In this document: positions 38,568 through 47,450 of the stretch, in pieces
Numbering within the stretch: position 1 is the first letter of the stretch
Layout: each line of letters starts with the position of its first letter
Assembly (NCBI RefSeq): GCF_027941955.1
Contig: NZ_CP115960.1
Span: forward strand, 3,426,501 to 3,490,500
DNA from: Sphingomonas sp. 7/4-4
GTDB lineage: Bacteria > Pseudomonadota > Alphaproteobacteria > Sphingomonadales > Sphingomonadaceae
Direction of reading: 5' to 3'
DNA length: 64,000 nt
Translations under genes and position numbers: made by a program
Notes under the pieces: generated by a model
Database searches by the model: none
What the model was told of the DNA's origin: nothing
The model's input: only the letters and a program-made list of their open reading frames with translations

Positions 38568-38608
38568 TTTCGATTGCTGCGCAACATGCGCAGGTATATT
38601 GCTATTAC

Positions 38609-39607
38609 ATGTCTGGAGTTCTTTATCCGCTCCTGCTCTTCACATTGCCGATCGAGGCACCCGTTGTTCCGCCTCCTGCGCCTCCGCAAGATCCCGAGCT
38701 GATCAGCCCTGAATCGGTGATGGAAGCCACCTTGCTGACGCTCGGCGAGGTCGACCAGCGATTGACGGTGCCGGTCGCGGTCAACACCAAGGGCCCCTAT
38801 AATTTCATCATAGACACCGGCGCCGAACGCACCGTCGTCTCGCGCGAGCTCGCCAACACGCTGCGGCTGAGCGCTGGCCATCCGGTGACCTTGCTGTCGA
38901 TGACCGGGCGCAGCCAAGTGGACACGGTGCTGGTGCCGGACCTGATGATCAAGTCGATCGGTATTCAGCACAGCGTCGTCGCGCCCAAGCTCGAGGCGCG
39001 CAATCTCGGCGCGATCGGGCTGCTGGGAATCGACACACTCCGCGACCATCAGGTCACGATCGATTTCGAGCGCGGCACGATGGAAGTGCGCAAGAGCGAG
39101 AAGCGCCCCAAATTCCGCCGCGCCGACAGTGACGAGATCGTCGTGACTGCCAAGAGCATGTTCGGTCAGCTCATCGTCACCGACGCTTATTACGGCAACA
39201 CCCGCATCCAGGTGGTGCTCGATACCGGCAGCCAGGTGAGCATGGGCAACAGCGCGCTGCGCAAGCGCGTCACGCGACACCGCAAGACCCAGCCGATCGA
39301 GCTGACCGACGTCACCGGGGTCAAGACGTTCGCCGACTATACCACCGTGCCCAATATCAAGGTGGGCGACGTGATGTTCGGATCGATGCCGGTGGCATTC
39401 GCCGATGTCGCGCCGTTCGAGCGCTTCGGTCTCACCAAGCGCCCTGCCTTGCTGCTCGGCATGGACGCGCTGCGCAGCTTCCGCAGCGTCGATATCGATT
39501 TCCCCAACCGGCAGGTCCGCTTCCGGATGCCGAAGGAAGCCCAGAAATTCACCACGGGCTCGCGGATCCGCGGCGGGGGCGGGGCTTCGGCGGTCCAATC
39601 CTATTAG
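38609..39607 (+). CDS. retropepsin-like aspartic protease with two catalytic domains
   Basis: 332 residues from ATG 38609. An N-terminal hydrophobic segment (VLYPLLLFTLPI) suggests export or anchoring, followed by a proline-rich linker. Two pepsin/retropepsin half-domains each carry an active-site triad: YNFIIDTGAERTVVS and QVVLDTGSQVSMGNS. Each is followed by the hydrophobic flap and GLLGIDTLR or LLLGMDALR end motifs. Two halves in one chain could form a complete two-lobed protease, whereas single-domain family members must dimerise. It is periplasmic by inference; the substrate is unknown. Confidence 0.85.
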   Translation: MSGVLYPLLLFTLPIEAPVVPPPAPPQDPELISPESVMEATLLTLGEVDQRLTVPVAVNTKGPYNFIIDTGAERTVVSRELANTLRLSAGHPVTLLSMTGRSQVDTVLVPDLMIKSIGIQHSVVAPKLEARNLGAIGLLGIDTLRDHQVTIDFERGTMEVRKSEKRPKFRRADSDEIVVTAKSMFGQLIVTDAYYGNTRIQVVLDTGSQVSMGNSALRKRVTRHRKTQPIELTDVTGVKTFADYTTVPNIKVGDVMFGSMPVAFADVAPFERFGLTKRPALLLGMDALRSFRSVDIDFPNRQVRFRMPKEAQKFTTGSRIRGGGGASAVQSY

Positions 39608-39650
39608 TCCGGATTGACTTCGGCGCGCCGGGACTGCTTTGGCCGGGCGC

Positions 39651-41082
39651 ATGACTCGTCTGTCCCGCGCATCGCTCGCTACGCTTCCCGATACCGTCGC
39701 CCGCCCGGGCCATACGCCCGAAGCCATCCGCACCGGCATCGTCCATTTCGGGCCCGGTGCCTTTCACCGCGCGCATCAGGCCGCTTATGTCGATCGGTTG
39801 CTCGACGGGGATCCGCGCTGGGGGATCGCCGCGGTTTCGCTGCGCAGCGGGAGCACCACCGACGCGTTGAAGGCGCAGGACGGGCTCTACACGCTGGCGG
39901 TGATCGACCGGGAGCCCTCGACGCGGATCATCGCGGCGCATTCGGATGCGATCGGCCCGGGCGAAGGCGCGCGGCTGCGCAAGCTGCTCGCCTCTCCGGA
40001 AGTGCGGATCGCGACGAGCACCGTGACCGAGAAGGGCTATTGCCTTGCCGGCGACGGCAGTCTCGATTTCGCGCATCCCGACATCGTCCATGATCTCCAG
40101 CGGCCCGCCGAGCCGGCGAGCGTGATCGGCTGGATCGTCGCCGGGCTGGGGATCGCCGCACCGCCGGGCTGCCGCCCTTCGCGATGCTGTGCTGCGACAA
40201 CATGACCGGCAACGGCGCCAAGCTTCGGGCTGCATGCGTGGCGCTGGCGCGGGAGCAGGATGTCGCGCTCGCCGACTGGATCGCGGACGAAGTCGCCTTC
40301 CCCGATTCGATGGTCGATTCGATCACTCCGGCGAGCGATGCGGCGTTTCTCGGCAAGGTCCGGGATGCACTGGGCGTCGAGGACCTGGCTGCGGTCCAGC
40401 GCGAGAGCTTCACCCAATGGGTGCTCCAGCGCTTCGACATGGCCGACGGGCCGGATCTCGCTTCGGCAGGCGCGACGCTCACCGACGACGTTCGCGGCTA
40501 TGAGCAGGCCAAGCTCCGCATCCTCAACGGCGCGCATTCGACGCTGGCCTATGTCGGCCTCGCGCGCGGGCACGAGACGGTGTTCGAAGCGATGTCCGAT
40601 GCCGCGCTCGAAGGTTTCGTCGCGCGGCTGGTCCATCAGGACATCGCCGCCTCGCTCGCGCCGGTCGAGGGGCTCGACAAGGCCGCTTATGCCGATGCCG
40701 TGCTGAACCGCTTCCGCAATCCCGAGATCCGCCATCTGCTCGCGCAGATCGCGTGGGATGGCTCGCAGAAGCTTCCTATCGCCTGCTCGATACCACGCGC
40801 GCAGCGCTCGATGCCGGGCGTAGCGTCGAACGGCTGGCGGTGCCGGTGGCGGCGTGGATCGCGTTCGTGCGCCGCAAGGCCGAGGCAGGCGAGGCGGTCA
40901 CCGATCCGCTCGCCGACACACTCGCCGCCGCTGCGACCAGTGCCAATCCGGTGACGGCGATGCTCGGCGTCGAGCCGGTCTTCGGGGCTCGGCTCGCCGG
41001 CGACGAACGGTACCGCGCCGCGGTGCGCGAGGCGTTCCAGTATTTCGCGCAAGGCGAGATCGCGCCGCTGCTGGCGCGATAG
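39651..41082 (+). CDS. mannitol dehydrogenase-family polyol/hexuronate dehydrogenase (two frame breaks)
   Basis: 477 residues after two corrections: G run 40148-40151 (repair gives VAGLGDRRTAGLPPFAMLCC) and CC at 40775 (repair gives QKLPYRLLDTTRAALDAG). It has the NAD-binding HFGPGAFHRAHQAAYVD near the N-terminus and the family signature AKLRILNGAHSTLAYVGL with the catalytic Lys region. The family oxidises mannitol, arabinitol, altronate or mannonate with NAD+. Mannitol 2-dehydrogenase and mannonate oxidoreductase cannot be separated without comparison. The gene is alone, with no transporter or kinase nearby. Confidence 0.88.
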
Positions 41083-41089
41083 CTATTTC

Positions 41090-41166
41090 GTGCTCCGGCG
41101 CAGGCCGGAGCGCCGGCGGCGAGCGATTCGCTTCGAAATCCAGGGCTCCGGCCTTCGCCGGAGCAC
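41090..41166. repeat. REP-like inverted repeat
   Basis: 22-base arms GTGCTCCGGCGCAGGCCGGA... (41090-41111) and ...CTCCGGCCTTCGCCGGAGCAC (41145-41166), one mismatch, 33-base loop. It sits between convergent genes and may act as a transcription barrier. Confidence 0.8.
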
Positions 41167-41171
41167 CGGGG

Positions 41172-42265
41172 TCAGAGTGGCTTGGGTCCGTCCGCGCCCA
41201 GCACGTGCGTGCAGAGCTGCGCCTCGGGCGTATCGTCGGCCTCCAGCGCCGCAACGGTTACCCAGCCCTCGGCGCGCAGCTTCGCGCCGGCTTCCGGAGC
41301 GGTGCCGAACGGCAGGAACAGCCGGCGACGCTCGCCGGCGCTCAGCCCGGCATCGAGGATCGGATCGGCGAACAGCGAGAAGCCGACCGCGGGCTCCTCG
41401 CGGCCATTGCCGTGGAGGATCGTGTAGGTGCCGCCACGGCCGATCTCGCCGCGCACACCACGCGCGAAAATCGAGAAGCCGAGCCAGCTCTGATATTCGA
41501 AGCCGTGGCGCTCGGTCGGGTCGAGCGTCAGGGCGGCCTGCCCGTCGACGCTCGCGGCGATCCGGGCGAGTCCGTCGAGCCGGCTCGCCAGCGCATTGCC
41601 CGCATCGATCGCGCGCAGCCGTGCCATCGCAGCGTCGAACGGTCCCGCCGCCTCGATCAGCGGCAGCCAGCGCGCGTCGATCGCGGCGACGCCGCCCGCG
41701 TCCTTGGCGTCGAGCCGGTCGCGCAGCAGCGCCAGCGTGCCGGGATCGAGATCGGCGGCGAGCGTGTCGGCGAGATCGGGGAGCGTGAAGTCGATCGCGA
41801 TTCCGGTGACGCCCGCGGCCTGCAGCGCTTCGATCGCGACACGGACCACTTCGATCGCCGCCGCGACGGTGTCGAGCCCGATCAGCTCGGCGCCGATCTG
41901 GCGCATCGCGCGCTGCGGGTTGAGTTCGGAGGCGCTGAGCTTGACCACCGCACCGGCATAGGAAAGCCGCACCGGACGCGGATGGTGCCCCATCCGGGTC
42001 GCGGCGATGCGGCCGACCTGGGCGGTCAGGTCCGGACGGATCGCGAGCGTGCGCTGCGAGACGGGATCGACGAAGCGCACTGCGTCGCGCACCCCGCCCG
42101 CCTTGAGCCGCGAGGCGAGCTCGTCGGCGAATTCGGCGAGTGGCGGGTCGACCTGCTCATAGCCATAGAGCCGCGCCACCCCGAGCACGCGCGCCTCCAG
42201 CCCCGCCGCGGCATCGGCGGCGGGGGAAGACGGTCGTGGAAACCCTCGGGAAGTAGGCCGGACAT
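41172..42265 (-). CDS. hisZ: ATP phosphoribosyltransferase regulatory subunit (frame break)
   Basis: 364 residues after adding one base in the G run 42222-42226 (repair gives HDRLPPAADAAAGLEARVLG). HisZ is a histidyl-tRNA-synthetase-like protein, without synthetase activity, that activates the short form of HisG for the first step of histidine synthesis. Family marks: LYGYEQVDPPLAEFADEL, VDPVSQRTLAIRPDLTAQVG, IGAELIGLDT and EIGRGGTYTILHGN. ATG 42263-42265 directly abuts the stop of the DUF559 gene (TAG-ATG). It is expected to be downstream of serC-serA in the same transcript. Confidence 0.85.
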
Positions 42266-42655
42266 CTAAAGCCCTCTCCCCCTTGGGGAGAGGGTTGGGA
42301 GAGGGGCAGTCTCCCCGAGCGCCGCGCGGATGTTGTGGGCGACGCCTTCAAGGTTGCTGCCGACTTCGTGGTTCGTGAATCGGATCACGCGATACCCCTG
42401 CCTCTCGAGCCAAGCGGTCCGCCTGGCATCCTTTGCCTCGCACAAAGCGTGCGTGTCGCCGTCGATCTCGACGATCAGCTTGTGAGAGCGTGCGACAAAA
42501 TCGGCGATATACGGATTGATGACGACCTGACGAGCAAATTTGACGCGTTCGAACTGCTTCGCCCGTAGGATACGCCACATCGCCGCCTCTGTGGAGGTTG
42601 GATTGGCGCGCATTTGCCTGGCGCGGGCCAGCAACCGTTCGTCGGTCTTGGGCAC
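42266..42655 (-). CDS. DUF559 (Vsr-like endonuclease fold) protein
   Basis: 129 residues from GTG 42653-42655. Family blocks: ANPTSTEAAMWRILRAKQFE, VKFARQVVINPYIADFVARS, KLIVEIDGDTHALCEAKDAR and QGYRVIRFTNHEV. The D-x-V ... E-I-D-G pattern is the catalytic core of the restriction-endonuclease-like fold shared with Vsr. Its start codon and its last dozen codons (PLPTLSPRGRGL) fall inside 40-base inverted repeats that bound the gene. It separates serA from hisZ. A mobile or domesticated nuclease cassette is inferred; no target is known. Confidence 0.85.
   Translation of the reverse strand: MPKTDERLLARARQMRANPTSTEAAMWRILRAKQFERVKFARQVVINPYIADFVARSHKLIVEIDGDTHALCEAKDARRTAWLERQGYRVIRFTNHEVGSNLEGVAHNIRAALGETAPLPTLSPRGRGL
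42271..42310. repeat. 40-bp inverted repeat, left copy (DUF559 cassette)
   Basis: Begins GCCCTCTCCCCCTTGGGG and ends GGGTTGGGAGAGGGGCAGT. Its reverse complement matches 42654-42693 at 37 of 40 positions; all mismatches are in the loop of an internal small palindrome. It overlaps the 3' end of the DUF559 gene. Confidence 0.9.
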
Positions 42656-42693
42656 TGCCCCTCTCCCAACCCTCTCCCCGGAGGGGAGAGGGC
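42654..42693. repeat. 40-bp inverted repeat, right copy (DUF559 cassette)
   Basis: Begins ACTGCCCCTCTCCCAACC and ends CCCGGAGGGGAGAGGGC. It is the inverted partner of 42271-42310 and covers the first bases of the DUF559 gene, between it and serA. Confidence 0.9.
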
Positions 42694-42701
42694 TATAGGG
42701 T

Positions 42702-44278
42702 TCAGAACTTGAGCGCCATCGCCGTCTTCACGCCGGGCAGCGCGCGAACCGTGGCGACGAGCTCGGGAGTGACTTCGTTGTCGATCGACAGCAGCAGCAC
42801 CGCTTCGCCGCCGGCATCGCGGCGGCCGAGGTGGAAGGTGCCGATATTGACGCCCGCCTCGCCCAACGTGGTGCCGAGCCGGCCGATGAAGCCCGGTGCG
42901 TCCTCGTTGACGACGTAGAGCATGTTGCCGATCAGATCGGCCTCGACCTTGATCCCGAACAGTTCGACGAGGCGCGGCTGGGCGTTCGAGAAGAGCGTGC
43001 CGGCGACCGAGCGCTCGCCGGCATCGGTCTTGACCGAGACGCGCAGCAGCGTGTGGTAGTCGCCTTCCTTCTCGTTGCGGACTTCGCGGACTTCCATGCC
43101 GCGTTCCTTGGCGAGATAGGGCGCGTTGACCATGTTCACCGTGTCCGAATGGACGCGGAGGAACCCGGCGAGCACGGCGCTGACGATCGGCTTCTGGTTC
43201 AATTCGGCCGCGGCGCCTTCGCTGTGGATCGAGACGCGGGCGATCTCGCCATGCGCGAGCTGGCCGATCAGGCTGCCGAGCTTCTCGGCAAGCGCCATGT
43301 ACGGCTTGAGCCGCGGCGCTTCCTCGGCCGAGAGTGACGGCACGTTGAGCGCGTTGGTGACGCCGCCCGAGACGAGATAGTCGGCCATCTGCTCGGCGAC
43401 CTGGATCGCGACATTGACCTGCGCTTCGTTGGTCGAGGCGCCGAGATGGGGGTCGAGATGAAGTTGGGGGTGCCGAACAGCGGCGATTCCTTCGCCGGCT
43501 CCTGCACGAACACGTCGAGCGCGGCGCCGCCGATATGGCCCGATTCGAGGCCTTCCTTGAGCGCCGCTTCGTCGATCAGCCCGCCGCGCGCGCAATTGAT
43601 GATGCGGACGCCCTTCTTGGTCTTGGCGAGATTCTCGCGGCTGAGGATGTTGCGGGTCTGGTCGGTCAATGGCGTGTGCAGCGTGATGAAGTCGGCGCGC
43701 AGCAGCAGATCGTCGAGCGTCATCTTCTCGACGCCCATCTCCAGCGCGCGCTCGGGCGTGAGGAAGGGATCATAGGCGATCACCTTCATCTTGAGACCCA
43801 GCGCACGATCTGCGACGATCGAGCCGATATTGCCCGCGCCGATCAGGCCCAGCGTCTTGCCGGTGACTTCGACGCCCATGAAGCGGTTCTTCTCCCACTT
43901 GCCGGCCTGGGTCGACTTGTCGGCCTCGGGCAAGTCGCGGGCGAGCGCGAACATGAGGGCGATGGCATGCTCGGCGGTGGTGATCGAATTGCCGAACGGG
44001 GTGTTCATGACGACCACGCCCTTGGCCGAGGCCGAGGGGATGTCGACATTGTCGACGCCGATGCCGGCGCGCCCGACGACCTTGAGGTTGGTCGCGGCTT
44101 CGAGGATTTCCTTGGTCACCTTGGTCGAGCTGCGGATCGCGAGGCCGTCATACTGGCCGATGATCGCCTTGAGCTCCTCCGGGGTCTTGCCGGTGATCTC
44201 GTCGACCTCGACGCCGCGCTCGCGGAAGATCTGCGCGGCCTTGGGATCCATTTTGTCGCTGATGAGGACTTTGGGCAT
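42702..44278 (-). CDS. serA: D-3-phosphoglycerate dehydrogenase (frame break)
   Basis: 525 residues after adding one base in the G run 43448-43452 (repair gives TPNFISTPHLGASTNEAQVN). SerA oxidises 3-phosphoglycerate to phosphohydroxypyruvate, the first step of serine synthesis. NAD-binding motif GLIGAGNIGSIVADRAL, catalytic His region TPHLGASTNEA and the ARGGLIDEAAL loop are present. The C-terminal third holds the intervening ASB domain and an ACT domain (GFIGRLGTTLGEAGVNIGTF), the long type 1 form subject to effector binding. It starts at ATG 44276-44278 and follows serC, separated by an inverted repeat. Confidence 0.95.
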
Positions 44279-44294
44279 TTTATTTCTCCACCCC

Positions 44295-44374
44295 GTCACC
44301 CCGGCGAAGGCCGGGGCCCAGGGTTATAAAGGGTGTGGCTCGTGATTCTGGGCCCCGGCCTTCGCCGGGGTGAC
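44295..44374. repeat. perfect 27-bp inverted repeat between serC and serA
   Basis: Arms GTCACCCCGGCGAAGGCCGG... (44295-44321) and its exact reverse complement (44348-44374), 26-base loop. The GTCACCCCGGCGAAGGCCGGG core recurs at 45638-45717. Inside an operon this hairpin could attenuate or stabilise the serA message. Confidence 0.9.
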
Positions 44375-44376
44375 GA

Positions 44377-45535
44377 TCAAGCTTGTTTCGCGGTCTCGTA
44401 GGCCCAGTCGAGCCACGGCCCGAGCGCCTCGATATCGGCGGTGTCGACGGTCGCGCCGCACCAGATGCGCAGTCCGGCGGGGGCGTCGCGATAGCCGGCG
44501 ACGTCATAGGCGGCGCCTTCCTTGTCGAGCAGCGAGGCGAACGTCTTGATGAACGCCTCGTCGGCGCCCTCGACCGTCAGGCACACGCTGGTGGTCGAGC
44601 GGATCGACTCGTCTTCGGCGAGATTGCCGAGCCAGTCGCGTGTCGCGACGATCTTCTGGAGCGCGGCGGCATTGGCATCGCTCCGCGCGATCAAGCCCTT
44701 GGCGCCACCGACCGACTTGCCCCATTCGAGCGCGAAGATCGCGTCCTCGACCGCGAGCATCGATGGGGTGTTGATCGTCTCGCCCTTGAACACGCCCTCG
44801 GCGAGCTTGCCCTTGGCGACCAGGCGGAAGACCTTGGGCAGCGGCCAGGCCGGGTGTAATTCTCGAGCCGCTCGACCGCTCGCGGGCCGAGGATCAGCAC
44901 GCCATGGCCGCCCTCGCCGCCCAGCACCTTCTGCCACGAGAAGGTCGCGACATCGATCTTGTCCCAGGGCAGGTCGTAGGCGAACACTGCGCTGGTCGCG
45001 TCGGCGAAGCTCAGGCCTTCGCGGTCGTCGGGGATCCAGTCGCCGTTCGGCACGCGGACGCCCGACGTGGTGCCGTTCCAGGTGAACAATACGTCGTTCG
45101 ACCAGTCGACCTGGGTCAGATCGGGAAGCTGGCCGTAATCGGCGCGGAGCACCGTCGGATCTAGCTTGAGCTGCTTGACCGCATCGGTGACCCAACCTTC
45201 ACCGAAGCTCTCCCAGGCGAGCGTGGTCACGCCACGTGCCCCGAGCATCGTCCACATCGCCATCTCGAAGGCGCCGGTGTCTGATCCGGGAACGATGCCG
45301 ATGCGATGCGTGTCCGGGAGCTGCAGCAGCTCGCGCATCAGGTCGATCGCATATTGCAGGCGGGTCTTGCCGATCTTCGAGCGATGCGAGCGGCCGAGCG
45401 ATTCGCTGGCGAGCTTCGACGCTTCCCAGCCCGGAGGCTTGGCGCAGGGACCGGAGGAGAAAAGGGGCGTGCCGGCCTGGTGGCGGGCTTGGCAGTGGAC
45501 GCAGCTGTGGCGTCGGTAACGGCAGAATCACTCAT
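44377..45535 (-). CDS. serC: phosphoserine aminotransferase (two frame breaks)
   Basis: 386 residues after two corrections: A run 45460-45463 (repair gives [20 protein letters not shown]) and GGG 44852-44854 (repair gives [20 protein letters not shown]). SerC is a PLP enzyme converting phosphohydroxypyruvate to phosphoserine with glutamate. The PLP lysine lies in [39 protein letters not shown] and [14 protein letters not shown] are typical of the alphaproteobacterial form. It starts at ATG 45533-45535, with GGAGAG upstream held in a hairpin (see the leader RNA). It leads serA, DUF559 and hisZ. Confidence 0.93.
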
Positions 45536-45592
45536 GTCAGTCTCTCCTTGCAGAGAGCACGCGCGGCGTTGGGACCGCGTGGCCCGTCGACG
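45536..45592 (-). ncRNA. serC-type leader RNA (two hairpins before serC)
   Basis: On the minus strand the 55 bases before the serC start form two consecutive hairpins. The first pairs CACGCGG with CCGCG(C)GTG around TCCCAACG (45558-45581). The second pairs CTCTC with GAGAG (45541-45557) and covers the ribosome-binding site GGAGAG. Position and layout match the serC RNA motif described in alphaproteobacterial serC leaders. Control by occlusion of the ribosome-binding site is inference. Confidence 0.6.
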
Positions 45593-45637
45593 GCCCTAGC
45601 GGCGGCTGACGCGATGTCAACTCGTTGATCATCTGCC

Positions 45638-45717
45638 GTCACCCCGGCGAAGGCCGGGGTCCAGAATTACAAAGCGCGTCGCATGAGGCTCTGGGCCCCG
45701 GCCTTCGCCGGGATGAC
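45638..45717. repeat. 27-bp inverted repeat (same family as 44295-44374)
   Basis: Arms GTCACCCCGGCGAAGGCCGG... (45638-45664) and ...CCGGCCTTCGCCGGGATGAC (45691-45717) with two mismatches. It lies between the serC leader and the esterase stop. Confidence 0.85.
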
Positions 45718-45720
45718 GAA

Positions 45721-46608
45721 TTAGGGTTTTGCCGGTTCCGGCGGCCATTTCGCCAGCAGCCCGCGATCGGTCATCCAGTCGGTGATCCGTGCCGGCCAAT
45801 TGCGCAGGCTGACCATCGGAGTCGTCTCGCCCATGTTGAAGGCGTGCCCGCCTGCTGCATACATATGGAGCTCGGACGAGGCACCCGCGGCGCGATAGGC
45901 GCCCAGCAAATCGATGATCGGCTGCGAGCAGCATTGGTCGTCATTGGTCGCGGTCATCAGCAAGGGCGGCGAATCGCGCGTGATCTTCTCTTCGCCGTGA
46001 AGCGGACCCGGAAAGATCAGCACGCCGAAATCGGGACGTGCCGAGAGCCGGTCGATCGCGTCGCCCTTTCCCGGCGCGGGCACCGGCGGGCTGAGCAAGG
46101 TCACCCGCGCAAGCTCGCCCCCGGCGGAGAAGCCGACCACGCCGATCTTGTGGGGATCGAGCTTCCATTGGCCGGCGCGGCTGCGGATGGTCCGCATCGC
46201 GCGCTCGGCATCCTGCCGGGCATGCTCGAACTTGTAGGGTGAATCCTTGCCGCGGAAGAGCCGGTAGCGCAGCACGAATGCGGCGATGCCGCGCTCGTTG
46301 AACCAGCGCGCGGCATCATTGCCTTCGCTGGTGATGACGAGGAATTCGTGCGCACCGCCGGGCATGAGCAACACCGCCGCACCGGTCTCACGGCCAGGCC
46401 GGGCGGGGAAATAGGTGATGCTCGGATCGTTGACCGGCTTGAGCCAATAGGCCTCGGTCTGTTCGGGGATGTTCTTGCGGCTCTCGAATCCCGGCGCGCC
46501 ATCGGCCCATAATGCGATCCGCTGCGGCGTGGCGGGCGGATCCTGCGCCCAGGCCGGCGATGCGAGCAAGGCGAGCGCCCAGGCGAAGGCGGCGAGCAGT
46601 CTGGTCAT
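45721..46608 (-). CDS. secreted alpha/beta hydrolase, acetylxylan-esterase-like
   Basis: 295 residues. A signal peptide (LLAAFAWALALLASPAWA, cleavage before QDPP) is followed by an alpha/beta hydrolase domain of the BD-FAE/acetylxylan esterase type. Oxyanion LLMPGGAHEFLVI, nucleophile VVGFSAGGELAR, acid TATNDDQC and base AAGGHAFNMG can be placed. Such enzymes remove acetyl or feruloyl groups from plant polysaccharides. A perfect LacI-type operator lies about 47 bp upstream of the start, which fits sugar-controlled expression. Confidence 0.87.
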   Translation of the reverse strand: MTRLLAAFAWALALLASPAWAQDPPATPQRIALWADGAPGFESRKNIPEQTEAYWLKPVNDPSITYFPARPGRETGAAVLLMPGGAHEFLVITSEGNDAARWFNERGIAAFVLRYRLFRGKDSPYKFEHARQDAERAMRTIRSRAGQWKLDPHKIGVVGFSAGGELARVTLLSPPVPAPGKGDAIDRLSARPDFGVLIFPGPLHGEEKITRDSPPLLMTATNDDQCCSQPIIDLLGAYRAAGASSELHMYAAGGHAFNMGETTPMVSLRNWPARITDWMTDRGLLAKWPPEPAKP

Positions 46609-46654
46609 GAGCCTCTCCGGTCGGCGGCCGTCTCGGGCGGCGCCTGAGAAGTGA

Positions 46655-46668
46655 TGGTAGCGCTACCA
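46655..46668. promoter_or_regulatory. LacI-family operator palindrome
   Basis: TGGTAGCGCTACCA, a perfect 14-bp palindrome with the central CG typical of LacI/GalR-family sites. It is 47 bp upstream of the esterase start and about 90 bp from the divergent extensin-like gene. No LacI-type regulator is encoded in this window, so the cognate protein must lie elsewhere. Confidence 0.7.
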
Positions 46669-46757
46669 GAGCGAGAGTCAAAGACGAGAGTCAAACCGGT
46701 GCTCGCGTGCGACGGACAACAGCGAGATCTTCAGAATCGCCGTGCTATGCGTGCGGC

Positions 46758-47417
46758 ATGCGCATCGGCGTCCTGTTCCTCGCCTTGGTCCTTACCAGCT
46801 GCATCGGCGGCGACAGCGACGACCGGCCGGCGCCGATTCGCGAACGCAGATCGGGGCCGATCACGCTCACCGGGCCGACACCGCGCGAGACGCAGCAATG
46901 CTTCGCCGACCTCTCGCGCGAACAGGTCCGCTATTCGCCGTTGCCCGATCGGGATTTCGGCAGCGGCTGCATCGTCACCGGCGCGGTACAATTGCTCGAT
47001 ATCGGCGTGCCGGTGACCAACCTCAAATCGATGCGCTGCCCGCTCGCGCGCAGCTTCACGGCGTGGGTGCGCTTCGCAGTGGCGCCCGCGGCGAAGCAGA
47101 TTCTCGGCAGCGAGCTGGTCCGCGTCGAGAGCTTCGGCACCTATTCGTGCCGCGCGATCATCGGTGGTTCCTCAGGGCGGATGTCGGAACATGGTCTCGG
47201 CAACGCCGTCGATGTCGGCGGCTTCGTCCTCGCCGACGGACGCAGGATCCGTGTCGAGACCGGCTGGAAGTCCGACGACCCGGCGGTTCGCCAGTTCTTC
47301 GCGACGATCCACAATTCGGCGTGCAAGCGCTTCAGGACGGTGCTCGGCCCCGATTACAACGCCGCGCATTACAACCACCTGCATCTCGACATGGGCCGCG
47401 GACCGTTCTGCGCCTAG
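46758..47417 (+). CDS. extensin-family lipoprotein
   Basis: 219 residues from ATG 46758. A lipoprotein signal (MRIGVLFLALVLTSC) puts Cys15 as the lipidated residue. The bacterial extensin-like domain (DUF3218/peptidase M15-like fold) follows: TNLKSMRCPLARSFTAWVRF, SFGTYSCRAI, SEHGLGNAVDVGGFVL and AHYNHLHLDMG. The S-x-H-x-x-G-x-A-x-D and H-x-H residues resemble the zinc site of D,D-carboxypeptidases, so cell-wall hydrolysis is plausible. It is divergent from the esterase. Confidence 0.85.
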   Translation: MRIGVLFLALVLTSCIGGDSDDRPAPIRERRSGPITLTGPTPRETQQCFADLSREQVRYSPLPDRDFGSGCIVTGAVQLLDIGVPVTNLKSMRCPLARSFTAWVRFAVAPAAKQILGSELVRVESFGTYSCRAIIGGSSGRMSEHGLGNAVDVGGFVLADGRRIRVETGWKSDDPAVRQFFATIHNSACKRFRTVLGPDYNAAHYNHLHLDMGRGPFCA

Positions 47418-47450
47418 GCAAGTGCCCCTGATCGGCCTAAGCCGGACCAA

